From NCBI GenBank assembly GCA_019843655.1, contig JACDQD010000103.1:2170001-2234000 (forward strand): a stretch of 64,000 nt of DNA, given 5' to 3'. The notes under the pieces were generated by a model that did not search any database, had not been told where the DNA came from, and saw nothing but the letters and a program-made list of their open reading frames with translations. The translations under genes and the position numbers were made by a program. Source of the DNA: Lethocerus indicus. Its lineage: Eukaryota; Arthropoda; Insecta; Hemiptera; Belostomatidae. Shown piece after piece: positions 12,901 through 22,858 of this stretch (within the stretch, counting starts at the first letter, position 1; every line of letters starts with the position of its first letter).

Positions 12901-13915
12901 AAGGCCGACAATTGCCATTTGCCTAATTTCACTGCACCAATTTCGGTGACGTATTCAAACAAAACACCCCCGGTGAATTGGAACCGGCGCCGAGTGTCCC
13001 TTGCTCGACCCTACGGTATCGAACGGGCGAGAGCGTCCTTTCCCGTACAGGTTATCACTTTGGTTATTTCGCTGTTTCCACAATGAAAAATTCACTCCTA
13101 TTCTGGGGAACACGAGTAATTATCAACTCGAACGGAGAGGACAAAATTGCGTTAAAAGGGTCAACAATTATGAATATTTCTATTCCGCAGTTAAATGCGC
13201 GAAGAAATGCTGCTCTTTTCCGGAGTTAAAATGAAATATATAATTGATATTCCATTCCTTTTTGGTTTCATAGAGTTAACTAATTAAAATAATCGAGTGT
13301 TATTAATTGTTTCAGTATATTATATTCGGTATCCAGTATACCGTATTACAGTATTATTTCGCTATTTTAGGCTATCCAGGACGTAAAATACAAGTATATA
13401 AACACAATTAACACGTATTTTATTGTAATCATATGCCATCGTTGAACTTGTCTCACTGGGCTATCCAATACGCTGTCGTTAGTACTATAACACTGTACTG
13501 CATTTATTGTCACGTTCACGCACTCTTGCCAACGGTGTTTTTTGGGGTATATGGCCGGAGGATTTGGGTACAGTACCGTAGCGTTTGTCGGTTCATTTGA
13601 CTTTGAACAGGACCCGATTCTACCTAATGAATGTAAGAAGAATGTTCCGTAAATATTCTGTCGGAAAGAGCAACCAATTTGGGGTGGCTAAAACGGGCGG
13701 GCGGCAGAGCGGGCTGGCTAATTTCGCCGGCACAATTTGGCCGAAGGATTCAAACGGAACATACGGCCGAATTCGAACCGGTGTCTGGTGTCGCTAGTGC
13801 CAGTTAAGGGGCCCTGGGGGGTGTACCGAGGGGGTATCGATCGCTCGTAATTTAATTTCGCCATTCCGATGGGAGAAGTCGGGCAGGGCGGTAATTTGGC
13901 GCGGACCCTCCTCCC

Positions 13916-13920
<5 letters not shown>
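9957..13920. other. Non-coding, AT-rich with GC-rich blocks
   Basis: No recognisable gene. GC-rich blocks lie at about 11330-11530 and 11960-12250 and from about 13680 onward. An acceptor-like site ends at 10951 (CTTTTTCTCAG) and opens about 29 serine-rich codons, but lacks a good donor. Frames of 60-83 codons in this stretch show no motif. Confidence 0.55.
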
Positions 13921-13998
<78 letters not shown>

Positions 13999-14055
13999 TC
14001 TCTCTCTCTCTCTCTCCCCTCTCCCCTCTCACTCTCTCTCTCCCTCTCACTCTCC
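13921..14055 (+). repeat. (TC)n microsatellite
   Basis: TC dinucleotides are uninterrupted for 72 bp (13921-13992, 36 units), then continue with interruptions (AC, CCCC) to about 14055. One strand is wholly pyrimidine, so triplex-type structures are possible. The tract gives spurious Ser-Leu and Arg-Glu open frames on the two strands; these are not genes. Just downstream, AGTTCGAATCC at 14088-14098 resembles a tRNA B-box, but the microsatellite occupies the place where an A-box would be. Confidence 0.95.
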
Positions 14056-15037
14056 TCAGACAGTTGTGCTTCCGCCCGGAAAGGCCAAGTTCGAATCCCG
14101 CCCCCGGCACCCCCTTAACTGGCTCTCAACTTCAGAAAGACAAATACCCGCCGACGCCGCCCCTCCTACTTCGAGCGTCGTTTATATACAATGGGATTTC
14201 TGGTGTTTGAATCGATCCTCTTATCCTTTGCCAGTTGCAGTCGGGAGGAGGGGACGATTTTACAGTAATCGATTGTAGGTTATTTGTGCTCGAGTTAATT
14301 GTCCCGGACCCACCGCTCCTCCGTCCTTTATTGCCTAGGTCCTCGTTTCCGGTTCCGATTGCCACCTTCAAATTACTTGGAATTGCCTACCGAGATGACT
14401 GTTAGTTTATTTATTTCAACTATTTTCCTATTACAATTAAACATTAAAACTATATTGATGAAACTGTTTAAATCAAACATTGACTCTGGTATACAGACTT
14501 ATACATTTACCCACCACTTTCCACTTCGTAGCAGTATGTCCTATTTTAAAAGAAATAAGATTTCTAATATTTCAGAAGCACTGTATAGTTTTCTATACCA
14601 ATGCACAGGCATACATGTGCATGCATTTAAGTCCGCGAGTTTGTGTGGTACGCAACTACGGCCGGGTTACGTGATTTTCTGGCAGTGTTCTGCCACCATG
14701 CTTTTAACGGGAAACGAAAAAAAAATGTATCGCTAGATGGGAAATAATGATCCCGCAATGCGGGCGGTATAATATTACGCCTATGTTATGTAATCCATAT
14801 TAGATAAAGATGAGAAAATGTAGATTAACCAGTTTCATTTGTCATTAGGAGGAACATAAATTGTGAGCAACGAACAATATTGTCTATTTAACCTGACGCG
14901 TCCGCGGGTTTCTTCATCAGCCCCGGAGAAAAATTTCATTAAGTCCGCAATATATCTTGCCCCTAACGTCTACCTGTCATATTCGATATCTCCAGAATTT
15001 TTGCTCGGACTGCACTTTTCCTTTGGTTTACTTTCAG
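14056..15037. other. Non-coding; a 145-codon open frame of doubtful meaning
   Basis: GC-rich to about 14260, then AT-rich. The plus-strand frame 14299-14736 is one of the two longest in the window (145 codons), but its composition changes abruptly from Arg/Pro-rich to Phe/Ile/Lys-rich, following the base composition, and it contains no motif. I do not annotate it as a gene. Confidence 0.5.
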
Positions 15038-15154
15038 CAGTATAACATTTTCAGTCACGCGATATTGCTCTATTCCGTACCGTTGATGGATTTTCTGATA
15101 TTGTATTCCCATTTTCTATTTTGTTTTGTGCATTTTCTCCTCTCAGTTGACTGA
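15038..15154 (+). CDS. Candidate terminal exon with nearby AATAAA
   Basis: A pyrimidine-rich tract ending CTTTCAG precedes 15038. The phase 0 frame is open for 38 codons to TGA at 15152-15154, and AATAAA follows at 15168-15173 with a G/T-rich stretch after it. The peptide is very hydrophobic (Phe, Leu, Ile, Tyr) and would look membrane-spanning, but T-rich DNA gives such peptides by chance. No upstream exon could be matched. Confidence 0.12.
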   Translation, partial: QYNIFSHAILLYSVPLMDFLILYSHFLFCFVHFLLSVD

Positions 15155-17653
15155 TTGAACTCCGTTGAATAAACGCGTTGTTGGCCGACGTGTCGGCTCA
15201 GACGGGCGGCGATTCTCCTGACATTATTTTACGTGTTAATTTGATACACGACCAAACAAACATTAAACATTAGACATCGTAGACATTGTTTCGGTTTCTC
15301 ACCGTCGCCTGTAGCGTTCCGTCAATAAATTACGGAGTTACAGAAACCGAGAGAGGGTCCACTAATATATTTTGGTTTGCTACTGGCGACTTAGTGAGCT
15401 GATATATACGTTTAATTTCCCTTGTGGCCTATTCATGTGTTATTTTCCAGTCTTGTTTTATTCATGATCACAGTATCAGTATGCTGGAATTATAAATACG
15501 GCATTAAAATGCAGTCTATCCTGTGTTGTCTAAACTCCTAAAAACGCTTCAGACATAATGGGCTAGTAGCGTCCAGCTACCTGCGTCAAATCAGACACGT
15601 TCCTCTGTTTCGATTCTGGTACTGATTGGCAACATTTTGTGTATTGCGACCTTAAGTCCACAAGAGCCAGCAGAGCACTGTCAGTTGCTTTTGCAATGGT
15701 TCCCGGCCATTAATGCGGACGTTTACTGTCGATTAGTCGCCCCCTTGTTATACCAGCGGACCTAATGTTAACGCAAGCGTTTAATATGGTTTCGGATTTG
15801 AAGCTTGTATTGTTTCCGTTCCCCGTTTGTCCGTGGTCGGTGTTTGTTATTTCATTTAATCAAATGTGACAAGAGGGAGGGCTAGAGTGACTGAGAGAGA
15901 GATTTGGTAATATTTCAAGTATGTGAAGGTTATATAAAATAATCAAATATTGTGCTCAGCGGTTATGCAATTGAAATATTATTGGATATAACTCATGTTC
16001 CATGCCCTTTTTATGAAAATTATAATTAAAGTGGGAAAATTTAGTGGAACAAAAGGGCGTTTTTGTCAAATGTGGCAACAGTTGAAAATGAATTTATTGT
16101 TACTGCACGTGTAAAAATTTAATGAAGCCGAATGGATAAAATTCAGTAATTTTAGTGTATGAAATTACATTTTATTTTGCCTCACACTTGACTCAAATTT
16201 TATGCTATTGTTTCTTGAATAAATAATTTTAATATAAACATTAATGTAGAAAATTAAAATATAAATGATGTATTATTAAACTTTAAAATGTGCATGGAGA
16301 CAGTAGTACACCAACCTTGTATATAAAAAGTAGAATAGCGGTTATAAGGTACAAGACTGTTATATCCAGATACCAATGAGAATTCCCTGACTCTGACTCG
16401 CTGATACTATCACTATAGCTGTCATGATTTATGATATGAACAGTGGAGTAAATCGTTGGGAGAATACATTATTGCTTCGAAAGGAATTTCGGTTTATTAA
16501 CCATGACTAGGCCTGTTATGCAGTAATGAGAGCCTTATGTTTCTGAAAGGTGTAAAACTGCAACGGTATGCGGCAATTAACTCTAGCACTGTAAGGTCTA
16601 ATACATCATTAGGAAGAAATTATTTCTCAGCGATTTCTTGGTTGGCACTTTGGAATCCGTGTGCTGATTTACATGTTTTATTTAAACCAGTTTATGGTCT
16701 GAAATAATTGATTTATTTTATGTTTTTAAATGAAGGCCAACGTTATCATGATTTGTTTTTAAACTATAATAATAAAATCCTATCTCCGGTTTTATTATTC
16801 ACGTCCAGGGAAATGCATGGATCTTATCGGAGTAATAGCCGGACAGTCATCTCGGTCTAGTCTTGTACAGCACCTTGTTACTCCTACACATTTATCATGG
16901 TTTCATGTTTTTACGAAGCCTCGCATGTTACGATCCGACGGAATTCTCTTTGAGGTTGAAAATTTTATTTTAAATTCCAGATCAGATTTCGGATACCCCA
17001 TTACGGAACGACGTACGACTACGTATCATGCTATCAATAAGTAGGATTAATACTACTAGGACGGGATCATTTTTCTGCATCGAAGCTATTGGTGAATATT
17101 TTATTAAATACTTTCTTTGTTGTAAATCGTCGCCTTTAGTTAAAAAAAACATCATTATTGGGAAACTGGCTGACATGATGAGCCATTGAAACCTCAATAT
17201 TAAATGATAATTTGAAAGATTCGTTTGTATTCCCGACATGTATGATTTGCTCTCTTTTTAATGCTATATATGAAGTGTACATACGTTGTTCAGTACAATT
17301 CCATGTTCGGTGTTTTAATTGACTGTCAGACAGACATGACATGTTACGACTTTTTCATGTTACCTATAAAGCACGCTTCGAAAAACCGACATTCTGGAAT
17401 CATTGTTTTTATGAGGAATGAAACGTGTAATTGATGTACCTGGGGGGTTATGAAAAGTCGGAACATTAAATTGGGTATCGACTCAAAGTACAAACACTCA
17501 TATAACCGTGGATTCCTCTCGTTGCGAATCAAATAAGATAAAACGCTTTGCATTGAGCTTTGATCGTATAACGGCTATTTGTTTTAATAACACCAAGCGC
17601 CTACCTCCGATTTTTCGATATTTAATTTCGGGAGATATTCCCCACCCTGTGGA

Positions 17654-17675
17654 GGGGGTGGGGGTGGGATCTGGG
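17654..17675 (+). other. G-quadruplex-type tract
   Basis: G runs of 5, 5, 3 and 3 are separated by T, T and ATCT, fitting G3+ N1-7 four times on the plus strand. It lies next to a GC-rich 8-bp hairpin. Structure is predicted from the pattern only. Confidence 0.55.
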
Positions 17676-18547
17676 ATTCATAAGCTCCCGGGATAAAAGG
17701 AATCCCGGGTTGGGGTCCCGGCCATCTCTTAAACCTCTTAGAGGAGCGGCCCAAAGCTTTCAAATGAGCCGTGATTCATTCGCTTTCGCCGATCGCCCTC
17801 TCGCCGTTTTCATCTCTGGGGAAATTTTCCGGGAGAAAATTTCTCGCTGGAAATCTTAAAATTGGGAAATTCCTTCTTAGACTCGCCGTTATCGGACGCG
17901 CCTTCGGGCAGTCCGACCTCCTTTTCTCATTAGACTTTGGATCGTTTGCAATTTTGAAAACGGAATCTGTTTTCCGATAGTTTGTCTTATTACTTCTTTA
18001 CAGTGCCGCCTTCTCAACAAACTTTATGCTTCTCTTAGGAGATGTTTTTCAAGCATTTCTATTGTACATACAAAAATATATTGACTACCGTCAGACACCA
18101 ATTCCGCTGCATTCCATAATTCTGCTATATAAAACCAAAGGAAAGTAGTAACTGGAAAGTGAAAGAAATTAATTATTTAAATATATTTCGAAATCGCGAT
18201 CATTGTGCTGATTATTTCCCCGTAAGATCAATAATTCGAATTCGAATAAATCGTATCCGACGAAGAGTGAATTTGCATCGTTTCTCGGATGTGAAATAAA
18301 TTAGGATATGAAGGTTTTGATTAGCCCGGGGTAATTTCAATTTACGTATTCATTAATCACCACCGGTTCTCTCAAGTTAATAATTGAATAAGCTCCGGAC
18401 TTTCTACTAGATTATATATTTATATCGCGCGGCGCGGCTTTTTCGAAAGTCATTTAAAAATGAAACAGCGCCGGAGCGATTCGTAATTGGGTTTGTCCGT
18501 TTAATTTTAAAACCGCGGGCCGCCTCGGGGTGGTTCCGGGACGAGGT

Positions 18548-18580
18548 GGGCGGGCTGTTTTGGGGAGGGGTGGAAGGGGG
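18548..18580 (+). other. G-quadruplex-type tract
   Basis: G runs of 3, 3, 4, 4 and 5 with spacers of 1, 7, 1 and 5 nt lie within a GC-rich block. More than one four-run combination is possible. Confidence 0.45.
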
Positions 18581-18854
18581 CATTTTTCAGCCATCTCTTA
18601 GCCCGAACTGCGCTGAGATAGGCGCCGAGATAAGCTGAGAAATGGCCGTGTTGGGGCGGCCGGGAATTAGTGTGTGCAATGAGCGTGTTTGTGTGCGCTC
18701 GTGTACGTGTCTGCGTGTGTGGAAGCGCGGCCGGCTTCATTGCCGTGAACGGAGCAGGAAGCGCCGGCCAGATAAAACACATGATGAATGTTCGACCCCG
18801 AACATCGAGGCTCACCCTCTCGCTCCATTCACGGCCACCCTCCTATCGCTCCTA

Positions 18855-18882
18855 CTCTCTCTCTCTCTCTCTCCCTCTCTCT
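18855..18882 (+). repeat. Short (CT)n microsatellite
   Basis: About 28 bp of CT dinucleotides with one CCC interruption, following a GC-rich block. Confidence 0.85.
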
Positions 18883-20076
18883 TGCTCCTATCCCTGTTAT
18901 CGACCGTCTTCCCAATGATATTTCTACCGGTCGCCCCCTTAGACCCCTCAACTTCATCCTACTACCCTCTGTATAGCCGGATTTAAATTGAAACGGGTCG
19001 AAATCCTACGAAATTCCCGACATTTAAATACTATCCTTAATTTTAATGAAGAAATAATAAAAAAATGAAGTGTAGATTGACAAGGAATTATAATACGGTA
19101 TATTTATTTCCGCTCCGAATTGGTATTCATACTTCATTATGGTCAGAAATCCGCCCAATGTATACTTTCATATACCATTACTTATTATCCTAAACTGATT
19201 TATGATTCCCTTATTACTCCGGGGATTACGACGCATATGTATCGTTACTCTCGAATACTTAGCTGGAGAATATAATTTCTGTACGCTTACAAATTTATTA
19301 GTTTTGTCCCTTTTTTCCTCCAGAAGAAACATCCGAACGCTAATGACCATTAATCACCGCTAATGGAGACGGTTCCACACCACATGTGAGCGTGTAGGCA
19401 GTCAGTTTCACGGCGCCACGTGTAAAATTTGTAAACAGAACGCTGTTGACGAACAGTGGAATTTTCCTTTACGCTAGCTCTTCGTATGTTTTATTGTAAG
19501 AAACGATTTGTTAAATAACACAACACGCTTTCGGCGGATCCACGGGCCGGCGGGAACAAATTGATAGCCGACTTCAACCTGAAGCTATAAAGAAAAAATG
19601 GTACCGTTATCTCGCAGTGAAATTTCCAATAAATTGGCTTCGTGATCTGTGTTTATTAAAGGGTTTTTATAATCCAGCCTTCTGTATAATCTTTACCGGT
19701 TCGGCTCGCCCTCCGACCAGATCTTATCAAACTATTACCTTCTTTCATGGCTCATAATTTACTCCGCATTTAATGGAATTTAGCACGACCGGTAATTTCG
19801 ACCCGGCAGCCTTGTACGTAGTCGCTTGGCCCCGGTAGGTAAGGAAAACAGGTACGGTGTTAACCTAACCTTTCATGCCAACGGATGATTACGCTGGGCT
19901 CTATTGAAACGTACAAATAACCCCAGTTAGCCGTTATGCGAACCTACCTTTCAGTTTTATTTACCTGATTTTTCCAAGTGTATTGTGCAAAAAAAATCGG
20001 TGACATTATTTTGGGTTATAATAATCAGACTAGATCTTTTACAGTCAGTTTCTGATTTTACTGGTGTAAAATTAAC

Positions 20077-20256
20077 TAAAGGTAATCAATTTGATATACC
20101 TGTTTTGTGGTCTGCGAGGGGTTGGAATACTGTAGGTTCGTGATGTTTCTGTCTCCTCTCGCTGGTTTGGTCTTTTGCTATAGCAATATATCTTAGCAAA
20201 AGACCAAACCAGCGAGAGGAGACAGAAACATCACGAACCTACAGTAAAGGTAATCA
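20077..20256. mobile_element. Putative short inserted element: 53-bp perfect hairpin between 12-bp direct repeats
   Basis: TAAAGGTAATCA occurs at 20077-20088 and again at 20245-20256, enclosing the perfect inverted repeat described in the next entry. A 12-bp exact repeat at the edges is what a target-site duplication from LINE-type or other insertion would leave, but the second copy overlaps the last two bases of the hairpin arm, so template switching during repair is an alternative. There is no open frame, poly(A) tail or known terminal motif. The boundaries are inferred from the direct repeats. Confidence 0.35.
20128..20246. repeat. Perfect 53-bp inverted repeat, 13-nt loop
   Basis: The left arm at 20128-20180 is the exact reverse complement of the right arm at 20194-20246, checked base by base: 53 of 53 match. 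The spacer TAGCAATATATCT is 13 nt, and its first six bases repeat the start of the right arm, so TTGCTATAGCAA forms a small palindrome at the tip. The pairing stops abruptly at both outer ends. A transcript would form a 53-bp perfect duplex, closer to the long hairpin RNAs processed into siRNA in insects than to a microRNA precursor, which normally has mismatches. Absence of any mismatch implies recent origin, selection for pairing, or a fold-back artefact of library or assembly. Confidence 0.97.
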
Positions 20257-22770
20257 TTAACTAAAATACTTTTCTGTTGGAAATGTTTCATTTAACTTTC
20301 AAAAGTTTCCGGATTTTCTTCCCGCCTGGCGTTGGGCACACATGGTAGATAAATCTATTAAGGCTGTGCCATTTACATTCACTCATTCTTCGGGCTTCGA
20401 ACAATTTATTTACAATTTAGTCGTGTTTATTCCATACAATTAAGTTACAAAATATTTGGAGTGTTTACAAATCTGCCGGAGGGAGAGAGAGAATGCATCG
20501 TTCGGGATTGTGTTCCTCTCGGTCCTTTAGGAATTGTGTTCTGTAGGCAAACCGCAAGATTTAATCACGGATAGGCACAGAAGGTGTACAGCGAGAGAAG
20601 CCGACATAACGTCATCAACTCTTGAGGTTTTGTGTCTGCGTTGTCTAATTGTGTCTATCACAAAACAAAAATTTTTTATCTTACGAGAAAATCGAAATAA
20701 ATGTGAAGCTTGAAATTTATATTTATTTGAGTGTACACGTAGAACAGTAGCGTCCTTTCTAGTAGTGATTGTACACTTTCCCGGTTCTGAAGATGTCCTA
20801 ACAACACTTACGAGTAAGCTTGTCAGCGTTTCTCTGACGTCCCGTTTATCTGGCGATCAAATATTGGTATTTAACAAATACTGTTGTTAGTATTCTTTTA
20901 GAACGGTGGTCAAGATATCGTACTGACAGACAGTACCGCAGTATTTCGGTTATTATTCCAATTCAAGTGCAGTCAAAAAACTTTGGAAAACTAATTTAAA
21001 TCTGTATTTGTATATTTTGAAGGAAAATTACATCCGGAAGTAATATGTAGTGTGACGCTCTTGTTTGGGCACTTTTAATGAAAGATAGTTGTCCGGGAAT
21101 GAAACACCCAACTAAAATCTAACGGGTAAATTGGAGTTGGAGATCACCCTCTTTTATTATGAATCTAAATTTCGGAGTGGTAGAGTCATTAATATTGTAC
21201 AATTAAATCAGATGTTTATTGATTGAATTGAATCGGCTTTACTGAAAGGAATTTGCAGAATAGATCTTCACGAAAAATTTGTCGGTTCTAACGCGTTCGA
21301 TAAATAAGCAGCAGCCGTCTTCCACTGGGCCTACTGCTTTTTATTTACGTTTGCTAATGAGGCAGTAGAAGAAACCAAAGCGATTTTTCTTCTTTTTTTT
21401 CAATAACCCCGTTGGCTGCGCTCGTTGGAACGAATTAAAGGGGGGAATTGCCGCGTCCAAATTATGGGCCCGATAAAATTTTAGTGTCAGAGGCCAATGG
21501 CAAGGCGATAAGGTGTCCAGGGGGAGGCGGGGATTTACGACGGTGCCGTCATCCCGCGAATCCCGAGCATGTTGAACCAGCTTTGGCCCTTAACGTAATA
21601 ACATTACTGCCGTGTAATCGTTAATTCAGACATGTGGTATTTTTCCCCTAGCCGAAAGTTATGAAAACAAGAAGCTTTTGAAATTGATGGAGCGTACTAA
21701 AAAAAATCAGTTGTAAAAATCCTTTATTTGGTATCCAAATAGTCTGTAAAAATGTGTTATAGAAATATGTTTTATTTCAGTTCAACGTGTTTGAAAAATT
21801 TGCAGGGTTTTTGAATAAATTTCGGTGGAGATGAATGATTTTGGTCGACTTAAAGAATAGATTTTTTACTGAAGTGCAGTATTTTCCTGGAAGAAGCTTA
21901 TTGTAAAGGGGACATTTTGTACAAAAAAGTATACACCACCTATCGGACGATCGTTTTATATTCGCCGCTCCGCTTATTAGTTCAGTCCCCGTACTTCATT
22001 CATTAAATCGGATTGGGCTCGTCACAGTGTTGTCGGGCGCCTCATTAGCGCGATTCTCGGGCCCTCTAAAATTATTATTATAGCTCGTGGGAGGGGTGTC
22101 CCGACGAGAAAAATTATGCCAATTTCGACGGAACGCTGAGTGACATCGAGCCGTTCTTAAAAAGAGTTTTATCTTGTCTACCTTTTTTCTCAACGCCTAA
22201 GGAGTCCGAGGATGGTATATTTCCTGGAGATCGGCTAGTAGGATATACGAGTGACTGTTATAATCAGTAGACTTCTTCTGGAAGACTTACAAATAAATTA
22301 GGCCAGCGGCTCTCGAGCGGATTGGATAACCGAATTGCCTACAAATACCGTGGTTGAAATCGGGCGCAATGCGGCTAGGGGCATCGTATTGAAGCCCTGG
22401 CGCCGGTTAATGCAGGAGAGGCCAGGCTGTAATGTGTACACCGCGGCAGATACCTTGGAATGGCCATAAATCGGATGTCCCGGCTTACATCGACATGACA
22501 GGGGAGGGGGAGGACGAGTGTAAAGCCGATGGGTACCAAGGAACTGGCCAGCCTTCTTAGAAACTCCATGACAAATAGACATGCGGGGGCTGAAGGAAGC
22601 CCACTGCAACCCCACGAACGTTTGTTCAAGCTTGTTAATCATCGCAGACTACAAATATCTCGAAACTTCCCGGGATGATTGAATTATTTTATGTATTATA
22701 ATACTATATTTAATAGATTTATAATTTTAATAAAAATAATTCAGAAGAATCATACTCGAAATGTTAGGTT
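20257..22770. other. Non-coding AT-rich stretch
   Basis: No recognisable gene. Good acceptor-like sites occur (for example the TTTTATTTCAG ending at 21780, followed by 17 open codons), but without donors. Two overlapping minus-strand frames at 22298-22642 (114 and 84 codons) lie in a GC-richer patch and match nothing I know. Confidence 0.55.
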
Positions 22771-22858
22771 ATGCCGAACAGAAAAGAGCAAATGGGGAAA
22801 AAATTCCTACTTGAGTTATCGTCGGGAGATAATGGCATTTTAATTGACTTAGAGGCTG
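22771..22858 (+). CDS. Candidate first coding exon (29 codons) with strong donor
   Basis: ATG at 22771 opens 29 codons and one base, ending GAGGCTG followed by the consensus donor GTAAGT (intron from 22859), phase 1. The peptide begins MPNRKEQMGKKFLLELSSGD and ends in ILIDLEA: a basic, hydrophilic start followed by an acidic amphipathic part, more protein-like than most frames here. An AG at about 22767 (ATGTTAG) could also be an acceptor, making it an internal exon. The frame itself stays open past the donor to a stop at 22956. No downstream exon within a few kb could be matched with confidence, and the family is not recognised. Confidence 0.28.

Larger units (their letters stand above)
15155..20076. 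other. Non-coding stretch with a GC-rich block at about 18420-18980
   Basis: No recognisable gene. Mostly AT-rich. It holds two G-rich tracts (17654-17675 and 18548-18580) and a short (CT)n tract (18855-18882), each listed separately. A hairpin with an 8-bp stem CCCGGGAT/ATCCCGGG and 7-nt loop lies near 17690-17710. Open frames around 18507-18986 overlap on both strands and follow the GC-rich and CT-rich composition. Confidence 0.55.

Noticed and set aside
14088..14098. B-box-like AGTTCGAATCC as a SINE or tRNA
   Set aside because: The microsatellite occupies the position of an A-box and no cloverleaf forms.
13794..14210. Arg-Glu and Ser-Leu open frames
   Set aside because: They are translations of the (TC)n microsatellite.
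14299..14736. 145-codon frame
   Set aside because: Composition follows the local base composition and it has no motif or splice support.
19858..19871. TTAACCTAACC and, near 26516, TTAGGTTAGG as telomeric repeats
   Set aside because: Only two units each; expected by chance.
22298..22642. Overlapping minus-strand frames as a retroelement remnant
   Set aside because: No reverse transcriptase, RNase H or integrase motif could be seen.
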